63,856 nucleotides of DNA from Verrucomicrobiales bacterium (GTDB lineage: Bacteria; Verrucomicrobiota; Verrucomicrobiia; Verrucomicrobiales; V1-33): contig JAGNEJ010000017.1 in the NCBI GenBank assembly GCA_018003315.1, positions 1 through 63,856 on the forward strand, given 5' to 3'. Both the position numbers and the translations under genes were made by a program. A model generated the notes under the pieces. The model worked only from the letters and a program-made list of their open reading frames with translations, searched no databases and was not told the DNA's origin. Each line of letters opens with the position of its first letter. The first letter of the stretch is position 1. Positions 10,067 to 18,634 of the stretch are shown piece by piece.

Positions 10067-10225
10067 GGGCGGACGTCATCGGGCTGCTAACCGTTTGAGA
10101 AGCTGGGCGATGCAGGCGCGCATTGCAATTCAAAATGCACCGCACTGTCGCGCAACGCAGAGTTGCAGAGTCATGACGGCATCTGACGCTGCCGCAGGGT
10201 CTTGCTGTCCTTCCGCTTGCGTTTC

Positions 10226-12427
10226 CTATGGCTTCGCCCGTTCCATCACCAGCACCCAGTCTTGCGGAGAGGGTACGCGGGGTGTCCGAAAATCCGCGGA
10301 TCGCACGCGGTGGACGGTGTCCGAAGCGTCCAGTTTGTCAGGAACAAAGGTCGTCCGCGACAGTTCGAAATGGTCATACTCCTGGCGCTCGCCGATCTGG
10401 AAAAGCCACACTCCCGCCTTGCCGGCGGACCGGTTCCCAATCTTCACCGCGGGGGTGTGATAGGTCCTTGTGCCATCCGTCAGCACCATTGCTGCGAAGT
10501 TGCCGGATACCGCCGCCGTCAGGTGAATTTTCGGTCCGATGTCCGGCACATCCACCTGGCCGAGCGCTTCGCCCCAGGCGCCATTTCTGCGGTCGTGAAA
10601 GTAGATGGATTTCAGCACGGGCGTGTAGAACGCGACCAGATAGTGGCCGGCATCGTGGAAGCGAAGAATGATCCCGGCCTCGGCATCGCTCCGGGCGTCC
10701 ACGCTGGCCATCAGATCGCGTTCGTTGGTAGTTTCCACGATCGTGAGCATGCCCTTGCCGCCCACCAGATGCCCGTCCTTGCGCTGGGTCGGCGTGCCGT
10801 AGTCCTTCCACTGCGAAGCCCCGGCACCGTCGAAGGTGTCGGAAACGAGCAGCGGCTGCGTGTGGCCCTCGAATGGGCGGGGCGGCGGACCGGTGTGGAC
10901 GAACGTGCCCAGGTCGTAGCGCTTCGCATTGACCGGATTGAAATAGAAGGCGTGGTAGGGCAGGTCCCGTTCCAGCCCTGTCACCGTCACGCCGCTCCAG
11001 TTATAGACCTCGCGACGCGGCTGGAAGATGAAACGGACTTCGCCCGGAATACCGGCGGCATAGACGTTGGGCTCGACCCACTCGGGATGGGGTTCGAAGC
11101 GCGACCACGGGTAGTGCTCGAGCAGACGTTTGCCCAGGCCGAGCTGGGTCGAACCGGGAAAGTTCATGCCTTCCTTCCAGGTGGTGAAGTCATACACATT
11201 CACAATCCCCGGATCGCCATCCACGCTGGCGTGCCAGATGCCGGCGGCGCCATAGGTGTGGCCAGCGGCGCCGCTCAGCATGGCACCCCAAAAGACATGC
11301 CGTTGCACATCCTGGAAGGCCGTTTGCATGTGGCCCTCGTAGCAGTATTCGCCGATCATCGCCGGCATGACCGGCTTGCGGGCGCAGGCCGCCTGGAGCT
11401 TCGGGATGGCTCCGCGCGCCACTTCCCAGTCGCCATGGCCGGTCTGAAGCATGTCGAAGTCGATGACCGTTTCGTCAGTCACCTGATTGCGACTGGAGTC
11501 GCCGGGATGCATGGTGGAGGGGCGGTGGAAGGGATCGATCTTGTGAACGTAGTGCGCCACCTCGGTCCACAGCGGTCCGCCAGATTCCCCCCCAATGATC
11601 CAGAGGGTGGGATAGGCGCCATAGCGGGCCACGAGGTTTCGCCAGTGCCGCTTGAGGCCGGCGACTCCGGCCATGGCCATTGCGTCGCAATCGGGGCGGC
11701 CCCAGCCACCGACGATCGCCGGGACGATGCTGGAATCGACCAGGTGCTTCAGACGACGGTCGGCATACTCGAAGTAGGCAGGGTTCACCACGGTGAAGTC
11801 CCGCCTCAGGTAGGGTTTCCCGGCCTCGTTCTCCCAACGCGGCTCGAATACGCCTTCGTCGGGATAGACGCCGCAGACGATCTGCATCACGGAGAAACCC
11901 TTGGCCTTGCGATCGGCGGCGAGTTCCTGAAAGCCTTCCCACGTCAGACGTTTGCAGAGTCCTTTCCACCATGTGTCCCCCAGCCAGAAAAACGGCGTGC
12001 CATCGGCATGCTCGAAATGCCGGCGATCCGCTGCCACCCGGATCGGGCCGTGGCGGTAGAGTGGATTGGATCCGGTGTAGGCATGGATTTCGAGCGTGCC
12101 GGCAACACCGTTCAATCCGGCATCGTCCGCCGCACTGCACACACTGCGATAACGGTGCGTGCCGGTCACCGGCGAGGCATAGCGCACCTTCCATTGGTTG
12201 TCGCCAGCCCAGAATCCAGGAACCGTTTTCTCCTGACCTGCGGGGTCGGTGAACACCACGTCAAAGCTGACGTCGCGGAAGGGTTCGGCATGTACCCTGG
12301 CGGCTTGGAAGGCGATTTCCAAGGGCACGTTGGCTTCGGTGGACGGAGCGGCCATGACGGTGGTGGCACACAGCGTTTCCACAAAAATGGCCAGGTTGAG
12401 CATCATCCCAAGACGGTGAGTGATCAT
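10226..12427 (-). CDS. Secreted DUF5060/DUF4038-type glycoside hydrolase-like protein
   Basis: 733 residues with a signal peptide (residues 1-27). A DUF5060-like beta domain (about 35-115) precedes an (alpha/beta)8 barrel of the DUF4038/apiosidase-like type. The barrel starts at HFEHADGTPFFWLGDTWW and carries candidate catalytic acids in WIIGGESGG (Glu281) and MIGEYCYEGH (Glu360). The C-terminal third, ending in a concanavalin-like module (about 565-720), may bind carbohydrate. The family includes plant-polysaccharide side-chain hydrolases; the true substrate is unknown. It lies 34 bp downstream of the GH32 gene on the same strand, so the two are probably co-transcribed. Confidence 0.85.
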   Translation of the reverse strand: MITHRLGMMLNLAIFVETLCATTVMAAPSTEANVPLEIAFQAARVHAEPFRDVSFDVVFTDPAGQEKTVPGFWAGDNQWKVRYASPVTGTHRYRSVCSAADDAGLNGVAGTLEIHAYTGSNPLYRHGPIRVAADRRHFEHADGTPFFWLGDTWWKGLCKRLTWEGFQELAADRKAKGFSVMQIVCGVYPDEGVFEPRWENEAGKPYLRRDFTVVNPAYFEYADRRLKHLVDSSIVPAIVGGWGRPDCDAMAMAGVAGLKRHWRNLVARYGAYPTLWIIGGESGGPLWTEVAHYVHKIDPFHRPSTMHPGDSSRNQVTDETVIDFDMLQTGHGDWEVARGAIPKLQAACARKPVMPAMIGEYCYEGHMQTAFQDVQRHVFWGAMLSGAAGHTYGAAGIWHASVDGDPGIVNVYDFTTWKEGMNFPGSTQLGLGKRLLEHYPWSRFEPHPEWVEPNVYAAGIPGEVRFIFQPRREVYNWSGVTVTGLERDLPYHAFYFNPVNAKRYDLGTFVHTGPPPRPFEGHTQPLLVSDTFDGAGASQWKDYGTPTQRKDGHLVGGKGMLTIVETTNERDLMASVDARSDAEAGIILRFHDAGHYLVAFYTPVLKSIYFHDRRNGAWGEALGQVDVPDIGPKIHLTAAVSGNFAAMVLTDGTRTYHTPAVKIGNRSAGKAGVWLFQIGERQEYDHFELSRTTFVPDKLDASDTVHRVRSADFRTPRVPSPQDWVLVMERAKP

Positions 12428-12461
12428 GTGATTTGTCGGTGGTTCGTTTCCATTCTTCGTT

Positions 12462-14921
12462 TCAAGGCCAGATGGACTTCATGCTCCAGGCGTCGAGTTT
12501 CTTGAGCACCGCCGACTGCCCCTGCGCCCGCAGGGAAACGCCGAGACTGTCTTCGCGTCCGGGATAAACCCGCAGCGCAAGATAGAGTTGCTCGTTGACA
12601 AACACTTCAACCACGCTGCGGTCGATGAACACACGCATCCGCAGCGGCTGACCCGGCGTAGTCGCCGTGGGAGCGGGTGCCAAATCGCGCGATCCATAAT
12701 TCACCGCGGCCCGCTCCGGCGGACGAAGCCACACGTCCGGGCGCGTGCTTGAGCGGGTGGCATCCAGGCAAATGACCGCCTCGGTGTCGTACCAAATGCT
12801 GAGCTTCCGGTTGAAGTTGTAGAAGGTGATGGAGGTCTGTTCCTCGGCATGTGGCGAGCGCAGGACATTGAGCTGAACCCAGCGCGACAGTTGCGGCTCG
12901 ATCTCAACCTGCAGTTCCATCGCGTCGCCGCGGATGTCTTCCAGCACCAACTCCTCATTCGCCGGCAGCGCCGTCTCGCCAAGGTGCCAATGGTGCCCGC
13001 GCAAGGAGGCGATGGCGGGCACCGGCTCGATCCGAAGGCGTTTATCCGGCCCCAGCGTGAGCCGCTGGGCCAGGGACATGATTTGGTCCCACTCGTCACT
13101 GTGCATGGCGTCATTGATGTTGAGAATATTGATGACGCCGCCCTTGCCGTCCGCCGCCGCCGAAGGAGCATGCACGCCTCCCGGTGAGACCATGCCGTGG
13201 TTGAACCGGCCCTGCTCATACGCCTTGAAACGGCGCGCCTTCGAATCGTAGTCGCCAAGCAGATACTGCCCGCCTAACGAGTGACTGAAGCAAAGCACCA
13301 TGTGCTTGTCTCCGATGGGGACAAAGTTCGGGCAGGCCCCCTCGACGCCGCTGAAGAATTCACCGCACGAGGTCCAGTTCATCAGATTGGTAGAACTCCA
13401 CAGCCCCCGGCCAATCAGGCCGAGATACGTGTCGCCTTCCTTCCAAATGCAGGAGTCACCCGCCCCGCCAGGGATGACGGGATTGCCCTCGGGCTTCTCC
13501 CAGCTCAGCAGCAGGGGGTCATGCGCCATGGCGATCATCTGTCCCGCTCCGATGCCCGGATAGAATGCGACCACCCGATTGGACTCCACGACAGTGCTTC
13601 CGGAGAAACACATTCGCTCGATGCCGGGATGGATGGCATAGGGCAGGTCGCGCCAATGAATCAGGTCCTCGCTCACGGCATGGCCCCAATGTTGGCGACG
13701 CCTGGAAATGTCGGCCGGGTTGGGAAATTCATCCGGAGGATAGGCCTGGTAAAACAGGTGCCAGCGCCCCTGCCAGAAGCACAATCCGTTCGGATCGTTC
13801 AACTGGCTCTCGGGACTGACAAAGTGGTAGAGGGGGCGATAGCGATCGCCCGCCAGTCGTTTCCGCGAGGCGGCAAAACGCTGCATCAGCGCGTTGGTTT
13901 TCAACTCGGTTTCCTGAGCCGCCAGGGTCTCGGAGAAAATCTGACGTGGCACCGGGGATCGGAACCGTTCCGTCGCGGGCGGCTTTGGCAGGACACGCAG
14001 GGCAGCTGCCGCGCCGGGGATCCCGTCAATGACAACGGAGTAGTTGCCGGCGTCCGCGGGCTTCGCGTCGTGAATCGAATAACTCGCCTTCGTGGCACCC
14101 GCCAAACCAACGTCGTCCTTGCGCCACTGGAATGTTCGGCCGCTGGAAGCCGCAACCCAAAAGGTGAAATCACTGCCAGCCGTGATGGTGCCGCCGGAAG
14201 GCTGGGGAGTCATTTCGCCCGGCACCTCGTCTGTTAGGCTCTGAACCCGAATCTCTGCGCGGCAGATATCACCGGCAGGATCGCCGCTAGTGTTGAAGCG
14301 GAAGAAGAGTTGATCGCCCGCGTTGGCGAGGATGCCTCGCAAGTCATTCACCAGCCCGGAACCAATGTTCTTCAAGCTCACCAGCGTTTGATCGCTGTTC
14401 CCGCGGCGTTGGAGGATTTCGTACCCGATGCCATTCCCCTGCTCGGCTGCGGGACCCAGCCGGTAATGCACATCAATCAACATGCGATGAGGCGCTGTCC
14501 AGCACACCGCCAAGTGCGACGGTGCCGCGCCGGCCATCGGATGGAACAACACTTCGCCGGGAGCCCAGCGGGTACCGTTGGGGGCGGAGAAAAGTTCGCC
14601 TCCGGATTCATTTTTTCCAATCCCCCAGTAGCCGTTCGCCTCGCTCCACATCCGAGGCGGTGTCGGAAACGCCGAACCCCACAACTGGTTCGCGTCGCGG
14701 TCCCTCACTGTCAGCAACGGAAAGGTGGGCGACGGCTGGGCCGAGTCGTCGAGCCGGTAGGACCAGATGCTGTTCGCGCCATTGTCCGTGTAGGAAAAGT
14801 CATCGGCCAGCGAATAGGTCGCAGCCCGAACATTCGCAATGCACGCAAGGAGGCCCGCACACGCAAATAAACCGCACACCACGCGGTGCAACCCTGGCGG
14901 CAATTGGCCATGGAACGGCAT
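12462..14921 (-). CDS. GH32 fructan hydrolase with N-terminal beta domain and Ig-like domain
   Basis: About 819 residues from the ATG at 14921, which directly precedes a good signal peptide (VVCGLFACAGLLACIANVRA). Another ATG at 14987 and a TTG at 15017 would add an unlikely Arg-rich stretch. The order is a beta-rich unknown N-terminal domain, an Ig-like domain (about 237-315), then GH32. The nucleophile motif is QLNDPNG (Asp376). A GDSCIW segment stands where many relatives have RDP, and GACPNF lies in the acid/base (EC) region. The end is the usual GH32 beta-sandwich (RVFIDRSVVEVFVN). It likely cleaves beta-fructans or sucrose-type linkages outside the cytoplasm. Some active-site motifs are atypical, so activity is inferred. 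Confidence 0.88.
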   Translation of the reverse strand: MPFHGQLPPGLHRVVCGLFACAGLLACIANVRAATYSLADDFSYTDNGANSIWSYRLDDSAQPSPTFPLLTVRDRDANQLWGSAFPTPPRMWSEANGYWGIGKNESGGELFSAPNGTRWAPGEVLFHPMAGAAPSHLAVCWTAPHRMLIDVHYRLGPAAEQGNGIGYEILQRRGNSDQTLVSLKNIGSGLVNDLRGILANAGDQLFFRFNTSGDPAGDICRAEIRVQSLTDEVPGEMTPQPSGGTITAGSDFTFWVAASSGRTFQWRKDDVGLAGATKASYSIHDAKPADAGNYSVVIDGIPGAAAALRVLPKPPATERFRSPVPRQIFSETLAAQETELKTNALMQRFAASRKRLAGDRYRPLYHFVSPESQLNDPNGLCFWQGRWHLFYQAYPPDEFPNPADISRRRQHWGHAVSEDLIHWRDLPYAIHPGIERMCFSGSTVVESNRVVAFYPGIGAGQMIAMAHDPLLLSWEKPEGNPVIPGGAGDSCIWKEGDTYLGLIGRGLWSSTNLMNWTSCGEFFSGVEGACPNFVPIGDKHMVLCFSHSLGGQYLLGDYDSKARRFKAYEQGRFNHGMVSPGGVHAPSAAADGKGGVINILNINDAMHSDEWDQIMSLAQRLTLGPDKRLRIEPVPAIASLRGHHWHLGETALPANEELVLEDIRGDAMELQVEIEPQLSRWVQLNVLRSPHAEEQTSITFYNFNRKLSIWYDTEAVICLDATRSSTRPDVWLRPPERAAVNYGSRDLAPAPTATTPGQPLRMRVFIDRSVVEVFVNEQLYLALRVYPGREDSLGVSLRAQGQSAVLKKLDAWSMKSIWP

Positions 14922-15196
14922 TTCCGCCCTGCCAGCATGCGCAGGCCTCCTGCGCAAAACCATGCCGGAATGGGTGATTGGTTTCATGGGACTTTGAGAC
15001 AGGGAAAGCCGCCGCAACCGAATGGTTCAGTCAACGGCACAGGCACTTTTTCAACAAACCGCCTTCCTCCATGCGCGAAAGGAAAAAGGTGGTCCGAAAA
15101 AGCGGGAGAGCGCGGCCGCCCTCCGGAATTCATGTGGACGCTGTCGCGAATACCAGGCTATTATTCGGAGATTCCGCGCTCAACCGCTTTCCTGCC

Positions 15197-15886
15197 ATGA
15201 ACGATCCACTTCCTCCGCCTCCGGCGATGCCTGCAGCACCCCGCCACAAATTTCCGGTAGTCCACGTCATCTTCGCCGCACTGCTTCTTGTCTTCGTGTG
15301 CGGCGGATACATCCCCTCGCTGGACCCTCCAAAGCCTGATCTGGAAACAGCGCTGCGAATCCCGCACAAGGCCACGGACGAGCAGAAGAAAAAACTCGAG
15401 GAAGACAACAAGAAGATCGCAGAGCGCAACCAGGAAAAAACGGAGGAAGCGGCTACTGAGCTGGATGAGTGGCGCAACGGCGGGCAGGAGCGCATGGAAA
15501 AATGGCTCGCCTTCTGCCGGTTCGGGGCACTGCTCATCGCAGCCCTCTGGCTGATTTACTGCGTTGTCGCGTATCTGATCAATCCGCTGCTGGGTTTTCT
15601 GGCGCGCTTTGTCGGTCCGGAGTTCGCCGCGGTGCTTTCCCCGCTCATTCTGCTAGGGTTGTTCTCCGTGTTGGCCCGCATTTTGCAAAATGCCAGTCAG
15701 AGCATTCAGACCAAATCAGGGTTCATGGCGGCGGGGATCCAGTATGTGAAACACATCATCGATCCCGCCTGCGCCGCAGCCATCAGTTTTGCCGATCTGG
15801 TGCTGCGCAACTGGGTTGTCGGCTCGGCCTACCTGGTGGTGGTCATCTACACGGTGCTGCGCAAATACATTCGGCCGGTGAATTGA
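15197..15886 (+). CDS. Hypothetical membrane protein with coiled segment
   Basis: 229 residues, family not recognised. A proline-rich N-terminus precedes one hydrophobic segment (VVHVIFAALLLVFVCGGYI). A charged, helical, probably coiled region rich in Lys/Glu follows (about residues 60-95), and then three or four further hydrophobic helices. The topology suggests an inner-membrane protein with a periplasmic or cytoplasmic helical arm. It stands alone, divergent from the GH32 gene and 250 bp before the patatin gene. The start is the ATG before the first helix; upstream sequence in frame is non-coding in character. Confidence 0.75.
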   Translation: MNDPLPPPPAMPAAPRHKFPVVHVIFAALLLVFVCGGYIPSLDPPKPDLETALRIPHKATDEQKKKLEEDNKKIAERNQEKTEEAATELDEWRNGGQERMEKWLAFCRFGALLIAALWLIYCVVAYLINPLLGFLARFVGPEFAAVLSPLILLGLFSVLARILQNASQSIQTKSGFMAAGIQYVKHIIDPACAAAISFADLVLRNWVVGSAYLVVVIYTVLRKYIRPVN

Positions 15887-16136
15887 GGCTGCCTGCGCGG
15901 CTGCCGGTGAAAAACCGCAGCCATGCATCGGAAAAAACTCACCAAAACCCGCAATGGCATTCCCTCTGTTGCGGCGGGGGCTTTTTGGGTGTAGCATTCC
16001 GTCAGAAATCAATCCCCCAAATTTCCACCCTAAAACTGGCCGCCGGTGATGTTGCAGTCCCGCAGCCTCCGATCCTCCCCCAGGACATCGGATCCACTAG
16101 CAGATTCCAGCATCATCGTCCGCCAAGGAGGCGACG
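15887..16136. other. Intergenic region with weak hairpins and a strong Shine-Dalgarno
   Basis: A bulged inverted repeat (GGCTGCCGGT / ACCGCAGCC) lies just after the membrane-protein stop, and another (CCGCAA / TTGCGG) near 15949-15985 is followed by a short T run. Either could end transcription of the upstream gene. At the right end AAGGAGG (16125-16131) sits 5 nt before the patatin ATG. No coding sequence is evident. Confidence 0.4.
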
Positions 16137-17219
16137 ATGAAGACAATCGCTCCAGTTCTGCCGCTCCGCGATGAGGAGCGGGACGGGCTCCCGCCCATGG
16201 GCGGTGCCACTGCCAGGGAAATCCTGCCGCGCATCGGTGTGGCGCTCTCCGCCGGTGGAGCCCGTGGCCTGGCGCACATTGGGGTTATTCAGATTCTTGA
16301 GGAAAACGGCATCCCGGTGCATGCGATTGCGGGCACCAGCATGGGAGCGTATGTCGGTGCGCTGTGGGCGTCCGGGTGCAGTGGAGCGGAACTGGAGTCC
16401 CTGGCAGCCGAGATGCAGCACCGGCGTAATCTGCTAGAGCTGGTGGACCCGGCTCCGCCGTTTGTCCGTGGACTCGTCCATGGTCTCAAGGCACGTCACC
16501 GGTTGGAACGCACCCTGGCAGGAGCCACTTTCGAATCCCTGCCGCGTTCCTTTTTTGCGGTGGCGGGAAATGTCCGGACGATGCGCCGCCGGGTCTTTTC
16601 CAGCGGTTCGGTCGCCCAGGCAGTGCATGCCAGTTTTGCGATTCCGGGCATCTGCGTGCCGGTCCGGATCGACGGCGAACTTTACGTGGACGGAGGAATC
16701 GTGGAACCGCTTCCGGTCCCCGTTTTGCAGCAGCATGCGCAGGTGGACTGGATCCTCGCGGTCAATGTGGTGCCCAGCCTGGATGACGTGGCGCGCTGCC
16801 TGCCGGATCCGCTGGCCCCCGCCACCGCGGGATGGCGAAAAATCTTTTCCTGGCTCAACCGGAAATGGAACGTTTTCGCCGCGGGAAACCTGGTGGAAAT
16901 CCTCCAGCGCTCACTGGTAGCCGCAGAAGTCCGCATGGCGGAGGCCGCGGGGCGGGAGGCGGATGTGCTCGTCTGCCCGCGCTTTGAAAGCAACCGCTGG
17001 CATGACTACCACCACTGGCGCCACTACATCGATCTCGGGCGCGCCGCAGCGCAGGCTGCCCTTCCGCAGATTCGGACTCTGCTGGCCTGCCCCTCCGCAG
17101 GCCGTCACTTCCCCGCCCCGTCCACCCCCAAGCACCATGAACAACCACTCCCTAACCGCCCATTGGGATGCGCTGCCATTCGATGCGCTGCGCAGCCTCC
17201 AACTGCAGCGTCTGCGTGA
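16137..17219 (+). CDS. Patatin-like phospholipase
   Basis: 360 residues. The patatin Ser-Asp dyad is present: oxyanion-loop GGARGL near 40-45, nucleophile in GTSMG (Ser68) and DGG with Asp185. It resembles the bacterial RssA/NTE-type acyl hydrolases that deacylate phospholipids or lysophospholipids. No signal peptide is seen, so it is probably cytoplasmic or membrane-associated. AAGGAGG 5 nt before the ATG strongly supports this start. The final 27 codons overlap the next gene in another frame, suggesting translational coupling. Confidence 0.92.
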   Translation: MKTIAPVLPLRDEERDGLPPMGGATAREILPRIGVALSAGGARGLAHIGVIQILEENGIPVHAIAGTSMGAYVGALWASGCSGAELESLAAEMQHRRNLLELVDPAPPFVRGLVHGLKARHRLERTLAGATFESLPRSFFAVAGNVRTMRRRVFSSGSVAQAVHASFAIPGICVPVRIDGELYVDGGIVEPLPVPVLQQHAQVDWILAVNVVPSLDDVARCLPDPLAPATAGWRKIFSWLNRKWNVFAAGNLVEILQRSLVAAEVRMAEAAGREADVLVCPRFESNRWHDYHHWRHYIDLGRAAAQAALPQIRTLLACPSAGRHFPAPSTPKHHEQPLPNRPLGCAAIRCAAQPPTAASA

Positions 17220-18618
17220 CTTTCTGCAGCACAAGGTGATCCCTCACAACGAGCATTACCGCGAAAAATTCGCCGCTGCCGGGTTCGCTCCCGCGCAGCT
17301 TCGCTGCCTGGAGGACCTTGCCCGACTCCCCTTCACCAACAAGGAAGATCTGCTGGTCAACCCCAGGGACTTCCTGCTGGTGCCGGATCAGGCAGCGCTG
17401 AAACGCCAGGCAGGCGTCGTCCTCCGCGCACTGCTTCTGGGGAGAAGGCGCGTCCAGAAGCAGTTGGAACGGGAGTTCCGCCCCGTGCTCCTAACCAGCA
17501 CAACCGGACGCAGTGCGAGGCCGGTGCCGTTTTTCTATACCGGACACGACATTGCCAACCTGGAGCTTTCCGGCCGCAGGATGATGGAAGTGTGTCAGTC
17601 CCGGCAGGACTTCCGGCATCTGAACCTGTTTCCCTTTGCCCCGCACCTGGCATTCTGGCTGGCGCACTATGCAGGCACCGGATTCGGCACGTTCTGCCTG
17701 AGCACCGGCGGCGGGAAAGTCATGGGCACCGCGGCCAGCATTGCCATCATCGACAAAATTCAGCCCGATGCCCTGATCGGCATGCCCACGTTCATTCACC
17801 ATGTCCTCACCCAGGCACTGGAGGAAAAAAGGCGCTGGACGCAGATCTCCCGCATCGTTCTGGGTGGCGAGAAGGTGCCGCCCGGGCTGCGGCGAAAACT
17901 CAGGGCGTTGTGTGCGGAGCTTGGGTCCCCCGGCGTGGAGGTGATGGCCACCTACGGTTTCACCGAGGCGAAAACCGCCTGGCCGGAATGTCCGTCCGGA
18001 TCATCCGAACCCACCGGCTACCACCTCTACCCTGACATGGGAATCGTGGAGGTGGTTCATCCGGAAACCGGCAATCCGGTGGACCCGGGGCATTCCGGTG
18101 AAATCGTTTACACCTCTCTGGACAGCAGGGGCAGCGTGGTTTTGCGCTACCGCACGGGCGATCTCATCGAAGGCGGACTGGTTCACGAACCCTGCCCGGC
18201 CTGCGGACGGACTTGTCCGCGCCTCGTTGGCAACATCGGACGCGTTTCCAATGTCCAACACATCCGCCTGGACAAGATCAAGGGAACCCTGGTCGATCTC
18301 AACAAACTGGAGCATCTGCTGGACGACCTCGACGCGGTGGGAGCCTGGCAGATTGAAATCTCCAAACGCAACGAGGACCCGATGGAACCGGACCAACTGG
18401 TCATTCACGCCAGCCTCACCGCAGCGGCCTCACCGGAATTCGCACGTAGTTCCATTCTCCGCCGTTTTCTGGAGGAAACGGAAATCCGCCCAAACGAAAT
18501 TGTGTTCCACAGCAGCGAGGACATGCAGGAACGGCATGGCGTGGGCAGGAATCTCAAGGAAATCAAAATCCTGGACCGCCGCATGGAAGCGGAACGTCCG
18601 GTGCCCGTGGTGACTTGA
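17137..18618 (+). CDS. PaaK/CapK-like adenylate-forming enzyme
   Basis: 493-residue member of the phenylacetate-CoA ligase-like branch of the ANL superfamily. The P-loop-like TSTTGRSARPVPF, the TYGFTEAKTAW segment and RYRTGDL fit adenylation of a carboxylate; the C-terminal small domain is present. The acid is unknown, and there are no phenylacetate genes around it. The start is an ATG inside the 3' end of the patatin gene (83-nt overlap), which leaves the family N-terminus (LRSLQLQRLRDFL) intact. Co-expression with a phospholipase hints at lipid or acyl chemistry, which is an inference. Confidence 0.87.
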   Translation: MNNHSLTAHWDALPFDALRSLQLQRLRDFLQHKVIPHNEHYREKFAAAGFAPAQLRCLEDLARLPFTNKEDLLVNPRDFLLVPDQAALKRQAGVVLRALLLGRRRVQKQLEREFRPVLLTSTTGRSARPVPFFYTGHDIANLELSGRRMMEVCQSRQDFRHLNLFPFAPHLAFWLAHYAGTGFGTFCLSTGGGKVMGTAASIAIIDKIQPDALIGMPTFIHHVLTQALEEKRRWTQISRIVLGGEKVPPGLRRKLRALCAELGSPGVEVMATYGFTEAKTAWPECPSGSSEPTGYHLYPDMGIVEVVHPETGNPVDPGHSGEIVYTSLDSRGSVVLRYRTGDLIEGGLVHEPCPACGRTCPRLVGNIGRVSNVQHIRLDKIKGTLVDLNKLEHLLDDLDAVGAWQIEISKRNEDPMEPDQLVIHASLTAAASPEFARSSILRRFLEETEIRPNEIVFHSSEDMQERHGVGRNLKEIKILDRRMEAERPVPVVT

Positions 18619-18634
18619 GGCTTTGGCGAGTGCG

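Noticed and set aside
14922-15017. Longer N-terminus of the GH32 protein from a TTG
   Set aside because: The extra residues are Arg-rich and place the signal peptide too far from the start; the ATG at 14921 fits better, though ATG at 14987 cannot be excluded.
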